Positions 7,367-15,186 of a DNA stretch of 54,423 nucleotides are shown in pieces (position 1 is the first letter of the stretch; every line of letters begins with the position of its first letter). The stretch is from Acetobacteraceae bacterium (GTDB lineage: Bacteria; Pseudomonadota; Alphaproteobacteria; Acetobacterales; Acetobacteraceae): the NCBI GenBank assembly GCA_027487385.1, contig JAIYDS010000248.1, forward strand, positions 1 through 54,423, in the 5' to 3' direction. The position numbers and the translations under genes are program-made. Below the pieces are notes generated by a model. The model searched no databases, was not told where the DNA came from, and saw nothing but the letters and a program-made list of their open reading frames with translations.

Positions 7367-8137
7367 TTACCTGTCCTGCCAAACCGGCGCGCGCTTGCCG
7401 AGGAAGGCGCCGATGCCCTCCTCCGCGTCGGCCGCCATCATGTTGTCCACCATCACCGCACTCGCGGCGTCGTAAGCCTCGGCAAGCGGCAGGGCGCATT
7501 GCGCGAGAAAACCGCGCTTGCCCATCCGCACCGTCACGGCCGAGCGCGCGGCGATGCTCGCGGCGAGTGACAGCGCCTCGGCCCGCGCATCCTCGGCGAT
7601 GCGGTTGATGAGGCCGAGCGCGCGCGCTTCCTCCGCTTGCACCCAGCGGCCGGTGAGCAGCATCTCCATCGCCGCCTTGCGCGGAATGGCGCGCGCCACG
7701 GCCACGGCGGGCGTCGAGCAGAAGAGCGCGATATCCACGCCCGGCGTGCAGAACTTGCTGGCGGGGGTCGCGACGGCCATGTCGCAGCTGGCCACCAGCT
7801 GGCAGCCGGCGGCGGTGGCGATGCCCTCGACGGCGGCGATGACCGGCACGGGATGGTTCACCACCTGCTGCATCACCTGGCTGCACAGCGCCATGGTGCG
7901 CGCATAGAAGCCCCGCCCGCCATCGGCTTCGGTGCGCGCCGCCGTCAGCTCGCGCAGGTCATGCCCGGCCGAGAAGGCCGGGCCGCTTGCCGCCAGCACG
8001 ATGCAGCGCGCATCCTCGGCGGCGTGCAGCGCATCGCGCAGCGCCTCCAGCATCGCGATGCTGAGCGCGTTGCGCGCCGCCGGCCGGTCCAGCGTGATCA
8101 GCGCCACGCCGTTGTTTTGGCGTTCGCTCTGGATCAT
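7367..8137 (-). CDS. Enoyl-CoA hydratase/isomerase family protein (ECHDC3-like)
   Basis: Crotonase-fold protein acting on acyl-CoA thioesters. The first oxyanion-hole segment is SGPAFSAGHDLREL (about residues 49-62) and the second is VEGIATAAGCQLVASCDMAVA (about 102-122). The ATAAGCQLVASCD, TPGV and CSTPAVAVARA wording matches the ECHDC3-type subgroup rather than classical hydratases, and the usual catalytic glutamates are not obvious, so hydratase activity is not assured. Its ATG overlaps the prpE stop (ATGA), so the two are translationally coupled; the acyl-CoA synthetase follows after 4 bases. Confidence 0.87.
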   Translation of the reverse strand: MIQSERQNNGVALITLDRPAARNALSIAMLEALRDALHAAEDARCIVLAASGPAFSAGHDLRELTAARTEADGGRGFYARTMALCSQVMQQVVNHPVPVIAAVEGIATAAGCQLVASCDMAVATPASKFCTPGVDIALFCSTPAVAVARAIPRKAAMEMLLTGRWVQAEEARALGLINRIAEDARAEALSLAASIAARSAVTVRMGKRGFLAQCALPLAEAYDAASAVMVDNMMAADAEEGIGAFLGKRAPVWQDR

Positions 8138-10011
8138 CGGCCGAGCACGCCCGCGATCTCGTCCAGGATCATCGGGTCATCAATGGTGGGCGGCACGGCA
8201 TAGGTCTCCCCATCGGCGATCTTGCGGATCGTGGCGCGCAGGATCTTGCCCGAGCGCGTCTTGGGCAGGCGCTGCACCACCCGCGCCTCCTTGAAGGCGG
8301 CGACAGGGCCGATGCGGTCACGCACCAGCTTCACCAGCTCCTTCGCCACCTCATCGGCGTCGCGCGCCGCGCCGGCCTTCAACACCACGAGCCCAAGCGG
8401 CGCCTGGCCCTTCAGCGCATCGGCGATGCCGACCACGGCGCATTCCGCGACATCCGGATGCGCGGCCAGCACCTCCTCCATCGCCCCCGTCGAGAGGCGA
8501 TGGCCGGCGACGTTGATGATGTCATCCGTGCGGCCCATCACCCAGACGAAGCCCTCCGCATCCACCTTCCCGGCATCGGAGCTGTCATAGAAGCCGGGGA
8601 AGGTGGAGAGATAGGCCTCGCGGTAGCGCTGCTCGGCATTCCACAGCGTGGGGGCGCAGCCGGGCGGCAAAGGCAGCTTCACCACCAGCGCGCCATTCTC
8701 GCCGCGCGGCACCTCATGGCCTTCGGAATCCAGCGCGCGCACGTCGAAGCCGGGCGTGGGCTTGCCGCCCGAGCCGGGGCGCGGTTCGAAGAGGCCGAAA
8801 CCGCGGAAGCCCGCCGTGATCGGCCAGCCCGTCTCGGTCTGCCACCAATGGTCCACCACGGGGATGCCGAGCTGCTCCATGGCCCAGAGCGCCGTCGGCG
8901 GATCGCAGCGCTCGCCCGCCAGGTACAAGGCCTCCAGCTTGGAGAGGTCGTATTTCCGCATCAGCGCGGCCTCCGGGTCTTCCTTGCGGATGGCGCGGAT
9001 GGCTGTGGGCGCGGTGAAGAGCAGCTTCACCCCATGCTCGGCACAGACACGCCAGAAGGTGCCGGCATCCGGCGTGCCCACCGGCTTGCCCTCGAAGAGG
9101 ATCGAGGTGCAGCCCGCCAGCAGCGGCGCATAGACGATGTAGGAATGCCCCACGACCCAGCCGACATCGCTGGCCGCCCAATACACATCGCCGGGCGTCA
9201 TCCCGTAGATCATGGACATGGAGTGGTGGAGTGCGACCGCATGCCCGCCATTGTCGCGCACGATGCCCTTGGGCTTTCCGGTCGTGCCGCTGGTGTAGAG
9301 GATGTAGAGCGGGTCCGTCGCCGCCACATCCACGCAAGGATGCGGCACGCCGGCCGCTTCCTCGGCCGCATAGTCGAAATCGCGCCCGGCGGTCATGGCC
9401 GCCTCGGCCTGGGGCCTTTGCAGGATCAGGCAGAAATCCGGCTTATGCGCGGACATGCCGATGGCCGCATCCAGCAGCGGCTTATAGGCGATGACACGCC
9501 CGGGTTCGAGGCCGCAGCTCGCGCTGATCACCGCCTTGGGCGTGGCATCCGTGATGCGCGCCGCCAGCTCCGCCGCCGCGAAGCCGCCGAAGACCACCGA
9601 ATGGATGGCCCCCAGCCGCGCGCAGGCCAGCATGGCGATAGCCGCTTCCGGCACCATGGGCATGTAGATGATCACGCGGTCGCCCTTGCCGATGCCGCGC
9701 GCCGCCAGCGCGCCGGCCAGGCGGGCGGTTCGGTCGCGCATCTCGGCATAGGAGATCTTCAGCTGCGCGCCGGTGATCGGGCTGTCATAGAGGATGGCGG
9801 TCTGCGCCCCGCGCCCGGCCGCCACATGGCGGTCCAGCGCGTTGTGGCAGGTGTTCAGCACCCCATCGGCGAACCAGCGGCCAAAGAGGCCCTGGGATGC
9901 GTCCAGCGCAAGGCTGGGCGGGCGCGTCCATTCCAGGCCCCCTGCCGCCGCAAGCCAGTATTTCTCTGGGTCGTTGCGCCATTGCGCGACCGCGGCGTCA
10001 TAGGCCGTCAT
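8134..10011 (-). CDS. prpE: Propionyl-CoA synthetase
   Basis: AMP-forming propionate-CoA ligase (625 residues, normal for PrpE). The N-terminal domain with the SQGLFGRWFADGVLNTCHNA region is typical of acetyl/propionyl-CoA synthetases. The P-loop is YTSGTTGKPKGIVRDNGG, where the RDNGG extension favours PrpE over Acs; the acyl pocket DVGWVVGHSYIVYAPL follows, and the C-terminal catalytic lysine is in KTRSGKILRATIRKI. It is the first gene of a three- or four-gene operon (prpE, crotonase, acyl-CoA synthetase, patatin). No methylcitrate-cycle genes are in the window, so the fate of propionyl-CoA is not shown here. Confidence 0.93.
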   Translation of the reverse strand: MTAYDAAVAQWRNDPEKYWLAAAGGLEWTRPPSLALDASQGLFGRWFADGVLNTCHNALDRHVAAGRGAQTAILYDSPITGAQLKISYAEMRDRTARLAGALAARGIGKGDRVIIYMPMVPEAAIAMLACARLGAIHSVVFGGFAAAELAARITDATPKAVISASCGLEPGRVIAYKPLLDAAIGMSAHKPDFCLILQRPQAEAAMTAGRDFDYAAEEAAGVPHPCVDVAATDPLYILYTSGTTGKPKGIVRDNGGHAVALHHSMSMIYGMTPGDVYWAASDVGWVVGHSYIVYAPLLAGCTSILFEGKPVGTPDAGTFWRVCAEHGVKLLFTAPTAIRAIRKEDPEAALMRKYDLSKLEALYLAGERCDPPTALWAMEQLGIPVVDHWWQTETGWPITAGFRGFGLFEPRPGSGGKPTPGFDVRALDSEGHEVPRGENGALVVKLPLPPGCAPTLWNAEQRYREAYLSTFPGFYDSSDAGKVDAEGFVWVMGRTDDIINVAGHRLSTGAMEEVLAAHPDVAECAVVGIADALKGQAPLGLVVLKAGAARDADEVAKELVKLVRDRIGPVAAFKEARVVQRLPKTRSGKILRATIRKIADGETYAVPPTIDDPMILDEIAGVLGR

Positions 10012-10088
10012 CCCTCGTCTCCCTCTTTGCCGGCGAAAATGCGCCGATGGGCGTTGCCTCGCAAGCGGGACCGCCGCACCATCCCAGC

Positions 10089-10964
10089 ATGAGAACGCGC
10101 TTCGCAGCCCTCCCCGGCAACATCAGGGGCGCGATCCTGATGTCCCTGGGCGGGGTGCTCTTCGCCACCGAGGCGCTGTTCATCCGCTGGATGACCGACC
10201 GCGGCATTCCCGTCACCACCCAGCTCTTCGCCCGCTCGATCGGCCAGCTCATCTGGGTGCTGCCCCTGATCCTGACCGCGGGCCTGGCCGTCTTCCGGAC
10301 GGGGCGGCCGGGGATGCACCTGCTGCGCGGCGCTTCCTCGGCGGCGACCTGGGGGTTCTATTTCCTCTCCTTCGCCTTTCTCGACCTCACCACCGCCACC
10401 GTCCTCTCCTTCACCAATGTCATGTTCACCACGATCCTGGCGAAGCCGGTGCTGGGCGAGCGCGTGGATGCGGCCCGCTGGGCCGGCACGGTGCTGGGCT
10501 TCGTCGGGATCGCCGTCATGCTGCGCCCCGGCACCGACATCCCGCTGCTGGGCGCGCTGGTGGCGCTCGCCGCCGCACTCGCCTGGTGCGGCATCACCCT
10601 CACCTCGCGCAGCCTCTCGCGCACCGAGAGCACGCAGACGGTGGTGGCCTGGGTGGGCATCATCACCAGCCTTTGCGTGGCGCCCTTCGCCATCGCCTTC
10701 TGGCAGCCCATCGGGATGGCGGATGTGCTGATCCTCGCCGTCTTCGGCCTGGTGACACCCGGCATCATCTGGCTGGTGACGGAGGCGCTGCGCGCGGGCG
10801 AGGCGAGCGCCGTCGCCCCCTTCCAATATCTCCGCCTCGTCGTCATCGCCGCCTTCGGCTGGGTGCTCTTCGGCGAGGTGCCGGATGGTTGGACCTGGCT
10901 CGGCGCGCTGATCATCCTGAGCGGCGCGGTCATCATCACCATCAGCGAGGCGCGCAAAAGGTGA
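10089..10964 (+). CDS. EamA/DMT family transporter
   Basis: Inner-membrane carrier of the drug/metabolite transporter superfamily, with about ten transmembrane helices formed by two EamA repeats (residues about 15-145 and 155-290). Typical marks are the GGVLFATEALFIRW start of helix 1 and the FGEVPDGWTWLGALIILSGA end of the second repeat. I start at the ATG at 10089 because it opens directly before the basic N-terminus and first helix; upstream in-frame codons overlap the prpE promoter side. The stop overlaps the GTG of the next permease (GTGA). The substrate is unknown. Confidence 0.88.
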   Translation: MRTRFAALPGNIRGAILMSLGGVLFATEALFIRWMTDRGIPVTTQLFARSIGQLIWVLPLILTAGLAVFRTGRPGMHLLRGASSAATWGFYFLSFAFLDLTTATVLSFTNVMFTTILAKPVLGERVDAARWAGTVLGFVGIAVMLRPGTDIPLLGALVALAAALAWCGITLTSRSLSRTESTQTVVAWVGIITSLCVAPFAIAFWQPIGMADVLILAVFGLVTPGIIWLVTEALRAGEASAVAPFQYLRLVVIAAFGWVLFGEVPDGWTWLGALIILSGAVIITISEARKR

Positions 10965-12352
10965 CGCTCCTGCTCCAGGCCTCGCCGCTCCTGGCGCTTC
11001 TCGCCTTGCTCGGCACCGGCCGCGCGGGGCCGCTCGCCGCCTGCGGCGTGGCGCTGGCGCTGGCGGTCCCGGCCATCGCCATGACCCTGCCCGAGGGCGC
11101 GAACCTCCTCGCCTTCCTGGGCGACGCCACGCTGCGCGCCGCCTATCTCGCCTTGCAGCCCATGGCGGTGGTGGCGGGCGGGCTGCTCTTTCACGCGGCC
11201 GTGCAGCCCAGCGCCGATGCGGCCGCGCGCGAGCCCAATGCGGCGCGCATCTTCGCCGTCACCCTGCCCATGGGGTGCTTCCTGGAATCCGTCACGGGCT
11301 TTGCCGTGGGCGCCGTCTTCGCGCTGGCCGCGCTGCGCGCCATGGGGATTGGCGGCGCGGTGGCCGTGGCGCTCTCGCTGCAAGGGCTGGTGATGGTGCC
11401 CTGGGGCGGGCTCGGCCCCGGCACCTCGCTCGGCGCCGTGCTGGCGGGTGTGCCGGCGCAGCAGGCCGTGGCGCTCTCCGCCTGGCCCAATGCCGGCTGG
11501 ATCATCGCCCTCGCCCCCGTGATGTGGTGGCTCCAGGCCCGCGCCGGCGTGGTGGTCAGCGGGCGGGAAAAGGCCATGCAGGCGCTGATGCTGACCGTGC
11601 TGGGCGTGTCGCTCGTCGCTCTCCACGCGGTGCTGCCCTTCGAGGTGATCGGCGTCGTCGCTTCGGGCGGCGTCACCATCTGGGCGCTCTGGCGGGCCGA
11701 TCCCCCGCGTGATCTCGGCGCCGCGCTGCGGATGAGCTGGCCCTATCTGCTGCTGACCATCTGCCTGCTCGGCGCCCGGCTGGTGCCGGACCCGCCGGCG
11801 CTGCGCCCCTTCGCCGAATTGCCGGCCTTCCCGATCACGCATGTGGCCGTGGTGCTCTGGGTGGTCTCGGCCGGCCTGCTGCTGGCCCGCGCCGATGGGC
11901 TGGCCCGCGCCATGGCGGCGCTGAAGCGCGCGCAGAGGCCGGCGCTGGCCATGCTGCTCTATGTCACGCTCGGCCGTTGGCTGGCGGGCAGCGGCGTGGC
12001 CCTGGCGCTGGCGACCGCGCTGACCGAGGGCAAGGGCCCCTTCGCCGCCTATGCCATCACGCCGCTGGGCTTCGCCTCGGGCATGATCACCGGCAGCAAT
12101 GTGGGCGCCAATGCCGCGCTGATGCCGGTGCAGGCGGCGCTCGGCCAGGTGCTGGGCCTGCCGGTCCTGCTGGCGCCCGCCTTGCATAACTTTGCCGGCG
12201 CGGCGGGGGCGGGGATGAGCATCGCCGGCACCGCCATGCTCTGCGCGCTGCTCGCCGACGGCACGCGCCCTGTGCAAGTCTGGCGGCTGATGCTCCCCTC
12301 CATGGCGCTGGTGATGCTCTTCGGCACGCTGGCCCTGATTGTCATGAGGTAA
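10961..12352 (+). CDS. L-lactate permease (LctP)-like carrier
   Basis: Polytopic membrane protein of 463 residues with about 12-14 hydrophobic segments. The motif FLESVTGFAVGAVFALAALR and, near the C-terminus, the ITGSNVGANAALMPVQAALG loop match the re-entrant regions of LctP-type lactate/glycolate permeases (FLEGVAGFGTP and ITGSN in the family). It is shorter than the usual 550 residues, so assignment is to the superfamily only. The GTG start overlaps the stop of the DMT transporter gene, and the AlkA-like gene follows after 2 bases, so all three are one transcription unit. Confidence 0.7.
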   Translation: MTLLLQASPLLALLALLGTGRAGPLAACGVALALAVPAIAMTLPEGANLLAFLGDATLRAAYLALQPMAVVAGGLLFHAAVQPSADAAAREPNAARIFAVTLPMGCFLESVTGFAVGAVFALAALRAMGIGGAVAVALSLQGLVMVPWGGLGPGTSLGAVLAGVPAQQAVALSAWPNAGWIIALAPVMWWLQARAGVVVSGREKAMQALMLTVLGVSLVALHAVLPFEVIGVVASGGVTIWALWRADPPRDLGAALRMSWPYLLLTICLLGARLVPDPPALRPFAELPAFPITHVAVVLWVVSAGLLLARADGLARAMAALKRAQRPALAMLLYVTLGRWLAGSGVALALATALTEGKGPFAAYAITPLGFASGMITGSNVGANAALMPVQAALGQVLGLPVLLAPALHNFAGAAGAGMSIAGTAMLCALLADGTRPVQVWRLMLPSMALVMLFGTLALIVMR

Positions 12353-12354
12353 CC

Positions 12355-12990
12355 ATGTCCGACTGGGCCATCGCCGAACGCAAGCTGCTGCGCGACAAGC
12401 AGTTCCGCCCGCTGGTGAAGCGCATCGGCCCCTGCACCCTCGTGCCCTTGCAGCGCGAGCCCTATGAGGCGCTGGTCCGCGCCATCGCCCACCAGCAGGT
12501 GCATGGCCGCGCCGCCGAGGCCATGCTGAACCGCTTCCGCGCCCTGCATGAGGGCGAGGATTTCCCGCCCGCCGAATTCGTCCTCGCCCTGCCGCCCGAG
12601 GCGTTGCGCGGTTGCGGCTTTTCCGGCTCCAAGGTGCTCGCCATCCAGGACATCGCCGCCAAGACCCGCGAGGGCCTGGTGCCAAGCCTGGAGGAGGCCG
12701 CGACGCTGACCGACGCCGCGCTGATCGAGCGCCTGGTCGCGATCCGCGGCGTGGGCCGCTGGACGGTGGAGATGCTGCTGATCTTCACCCTCGGCCGCGG
12801 GGACATCCTGCCGGTGGATGATTTCGGCGTGCGCGAGGGCTGGAAGCTGCTGAACGGGCTGGAGGCTCAGCCCAAGCCCAAGGAATTGGCCGCCATCGGC
12901 GAGGCCTGGAAGCCCTGGCGCAGCATCGCCGCCTGGTATCTCTGGCGCGCCGCGGATGAGGGCAAGAAGGTGAAGGTCAGCGCCGTGTGA
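12355..12990 (+). CDS. DNA-3-methyladenine glycosylase II (AlkA-type, HhH-GPD)
   Basis: Base-excision repair glycosylase that removes alkylated purines. The 211-residue protein is the compact form without the AlkA N-terminal domain. It has the substrate-pocket helix EALVRAIAHQQVHGRAAEAM, the helix-hairpin-helix IRGVGRWTVEMLLIF (about residues 134-148), and the catalytic aspartate in LPVDDFGVREG. There is no Fe-S cluster cysteine motif. It starts 2 bases after the LctP-like carrier. Its position behind two permeases is a co-transcription oddity with no evident functional link. Confidence 0.92.
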   Translation: MSDWAIAERKLLRDKQFRPLVKRIGPCTLVPLQREPYEALVRAIAHQQVHGRAAEAMLNRFRALHEGEDFPPAEFVLALPPEALRGCGFSGSKVLAIQDIAAKTREGLVPSLEEAATLTDAALIERLVAIRGVGRWTVEMLLIFTLGRGDILPVDDFGVREGWKLLNGLEAQPKPKELAAIGEAWKPWRSIAAWYLWRAADEGKKVKVSAV

Positions 12991-13389
12991 TCAGCGCCGG
13001 GCCGCCGGCGCCGGCGTGCTGGACTGGCGCAGATCATCGTAAAGCCCGGTCTGGCCGCGCGCGCAGCTGCCATCGGCCAGCATGCGCCGATAGCCGGCGC
13101 TGGTCGGCACGCAGGCGCGCACAAGGCCGGCGCGGCCCTGTCCGGTCGCGTTGCGCACGTCATTGATGAAGCGGTTCACCTCGGCATAGGCGGTGTTCTT
13201 CTCGGGGGTGGATTTGTTCGAGGCCGCGATGCAGGCGCGCCAGGCGCGCACCTGTTCATTGCAACTTGGATCCCCCGTGGTGTCCGGCGCAGGCGTCGCG
13301 GGCGGCGGCGGCGCAGCGGCGGGGCGGTTGGATTGCGCGCCGGCCCCGAGGGGCGCGAGCACCAGGGCCAAGATCATCAGGCGCAGCAT
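12991..13389 (-). CDS. Small secreted protein of unknown function
   Basis: A 132-residue protein with signal peptide MLRLMILALVLAPLGAGAQS, a proline/alanine-rich linker (about residues 22-38) and a folded part with four cysteines (PSCNEQVRAWRACIA, VRACVPTS and DGSCARGQ), likely two disulfides. I do not recognise the family. It ends immediately against the convergent glycosylase gene with no gap. Its upstream region holds a cluster of CAATT half-sites. Confidence 0.72.
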   Translation of the reverse strand: MLRLMILALVLAPLGAGAQSNRPAAAPPPPATPAPDTTGDPSCNEQVRAWRACIAASNKSTPEKNTAYAEVNRFINDVRNATGQGRAGLVRACVPTSAGYRRMLADGSCARGQTGLYDDLRQSSTPAPAARR

Positions 13390-13399
13390 CAGATTCCCT

Positions 13400-13424
13400 C
13401 AATTGCGTGCAATTGTCACAATTT
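13400..13424. promoter_or_regulatory. Cluster of CAATTG half-sites upstream of a secreted-protein gene
   Basis: CAATTG at 13400-13405 and 13410-13415 and a third CAATT at 13419-13423 lie about one helical turn apart in an AT-rich patch of an otherwise GC-rich sequence, just upstream of the start at 13389. The pattern fits an operator or promoter element. No regulator can be named. Confidence 0.35.
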
Positions 13425-13460
13425 CTAACCATCTCCTGCCGCCTGTCCACCCCATGGGGC

Positions 13461-13925
13461 TCAGGCGGGGGGTGGTTCCGCCCGCATGCGCCCACCCTCT
13501 TCGACATGCACGATGGCCACGGGCAGGTTCCGCCAGGCCAGCAGCGCCGCTGGATCCGCCCCGTGGCGCGCGGCCTCGGTCGGCGGATCGAGCGGCGGGG
13601 GCATGGGGCGCAGCGGCGTCAGCCTGCGACTCAGCACCCACACCGCCCCCCAGCCCAGCAGCCAGAGCAGCAAGACGCCGATGGTGATCCAGAAGGGCAG
13701 GATGCGGCGCAGGTGCTCTCGGAAATCCGGGGCCGGGCGCTGTTCGGAGAGCCCGCTGAGGAACAGCGCCTCCTCGCCCGCCAGCAGCAGCGCGTTGCGG
13801 CAGAGGATGGCCAGCAGCACCCACATGGAGAGGCTCAACAGCCGGTCCCGCCACAGCATCCAGGCAGGCTGGCTGGCCGCGGTGATCAAGGGCGGCCAGG
13901 GCGTGATGGGAGGCAGGCCGCTCAT
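13461..13925 (-). CDS. pgaD: PgaD-like protein of poly-GlcNAc synthesis
   Basis: Small inner-membrane partner of the PgaC glycosyltransferase; in other bacteria the PgaCD pair synthesises and exports poly-beta-1,6-N-acetylglucosamine and responds to cyclic-di-GMP. The 154-residue protein has two membrane segments (LSLSMWVLLAILCRNALLL at about 31-49 and ILPFWITIGVLLLWLLGWGA at about 74-93), then a soluble proline-rich tail. Assignment rests on this two-helix layout and on position: its start overlaps the pgaC stop (ATGA). Confidence 0.75.
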   Translation of the reverse strand: MSGLPPITPWPPLITAASQPAWMLWRDRLLSLSMWVLLAILCRNALLLAGEEALFLSGLSEQRPAPDFREHLRRILPFWITIGVLLLWLLGWGAVWVLSRRLTPLRPMPPPLDPPTEAARHGADPAALLAWRNLPVAIVHVEEGGRMRAEPPPA

Positions 13926-15184
13926 CGCAGCCCCCGGTCCGGGCTGACCCAGGTGGTGGCGGCGTTGCGCGGCTTGAGTGCGGCGCGCGGCAGGGCGACG
14001 GCCGTGGTGATGGTCTGCAGCAACCAGAAGACCAGCGGATACCAGATGATCCAGAAGAGGCTGCCCATCAGCCCGCGTTCATAGCGCCGCTCGATGCTGA
14101 GGCTGACCAGCGATTGCAGCAGATAGGTCAGGGCCAGCGTCAGCCCATACCATTGCGGGATCAGCCCATAGCCCGGCAGGGCGGGCAGCGGGTCGAGGCC
14201 GACGGCGCGCAGGATGCCGATGGCCAGCGTCAGCAGCATGGCATAGGCCCAGACCACGCTCAGCACATAGTTCAGATAGACCGGGATCATGCCGGGCGCC
14301 TGGCCCCGCAGCACCGGCCCGAAATAGTCGAGCATCATCTGCGAGCCGCCCTCGGCCCAGCGCAGCCGCTGCTTCCACAAGCCGCGCAGCGTCTCGGGCA
14401 TCAGGATCCAGACGATGGCATTGGGCTCATAGACCACGCGCCAGCCGGCCATCTGCACGCGCCAGGTCACGTCGATGTCGTCGGTCAGGGTGCGCGTGTT
14501 CCACCACCCGGCCTCATGCAGCGCGCGCTTGCGAAAGGCGCAGATCACGCCCGAGACGGTGAAGAGCCGGCCATAGGTGGCCTGTGCGCGCTTGATGAGG
14601 CCGATGATGGCCGAGAACTCGCCCACTTGGAGACGCCCCAGGATGCTCGTGCGGTTGCGGATGCGCGGATTGCCGGTGAGCGCGCCCACCTGCGGCGACT
14701 GGAACATCAGCGCGATCCAGCGCAGCGCATGCGGGTCCAGCAGCGCATCGCCGTCGATGCAGACGATGATCTCGTTCTTGGCGAGCAGCGCGCCGGCATT
14801 CATCGCCATCGCCTTGCCCTGGTTCTTCGCGAGGTGGACCACGCGCAGATTGGGGATCAGCGTCGCCAGCCGCTCCAGCTCCGCCGCCGTGTTGTCGCGG
14901 CTGCCGTCATTTACCGCGATGATCTCGAAATCCGGGTAATCCACGGCGGCCGCGGCGGCGAAGGTCTCGTGCGCGTTCTCCTCCTCATTGTAGCAGGGCA
15001 CGATGATGGAGATGCCGGGATAATGCTTCAGCGGCGGCGGCTGGTCGGGTGGGGGCAGGCGGCGCTCGCGGTAGAAGTGATAGAAGACACCCCCCGCCAT
15101 CCAGTACCAGGCCATGACGAAGGGATAGCCGAAGCAGAGGATCGCGAGCGATGCCGTGAAGAGGTAGAGCGCGTCATGCAGCAT
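13922..15184 (-). CDS. pgaC: Poly-beta-1,6-N-acetyl-D-glucosamine synthase
   Basis: Processive family-2 glycosyltransferase in the inner membrane, 420 residues, polymerising UDP-GlcNAc into PGA/PNAG. N-terminal membrane helix, then a GT-A domain with SIIVPCYNEEENAHE, the metal-binding CIDGDALLDP, the base motif TLTDDIDVTWR and the processivity motif QRLRWAEGG. Several membrane helices follow in the last third. The ATG at 15184 lies 2 bases after the pgaB stop. Longer in-frame upstream codons overlap pgaB and are rejected. Confidence 0.93.
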   Translation of the reverse strand: MLHDALYLFTASLAILCFGYPFVMAWYWMAGGVFYHFYRERRLPPPDQPPPLKHYPGISIIVPCYNEEENAHETFAAAAAVDYPDFEIIAVNDGSRDNTAAELERLATLIPNLRVVHLAKNQGKAMAMNAGALLAKNEIIVCIDGDALLDPHALRWIALMFQSPQVGALTGNPRIRNRTSILGRLQVGEFSAIIGLIKRAQATYGRLFTVSGVICAFRKRALHEAGWWNTRTLTDDIDVTWRVQMAGWRVVYEPNAIVWILMPETLRGLWKQRLRWAEGGSQMMLDYFGPVLRGQAPGMIPVYLNYVLSVVWAYAMLLTLAIGILRAVGLDPLPALPGYGLIPQWYGLTLALTYLLQSLVSLSIERRYERGLMGSLFWIIWYPLVFWLLQTITTAVALPRAALKPRNAATTWVSPDRGLR

Positions 15185-15186
15185 GG

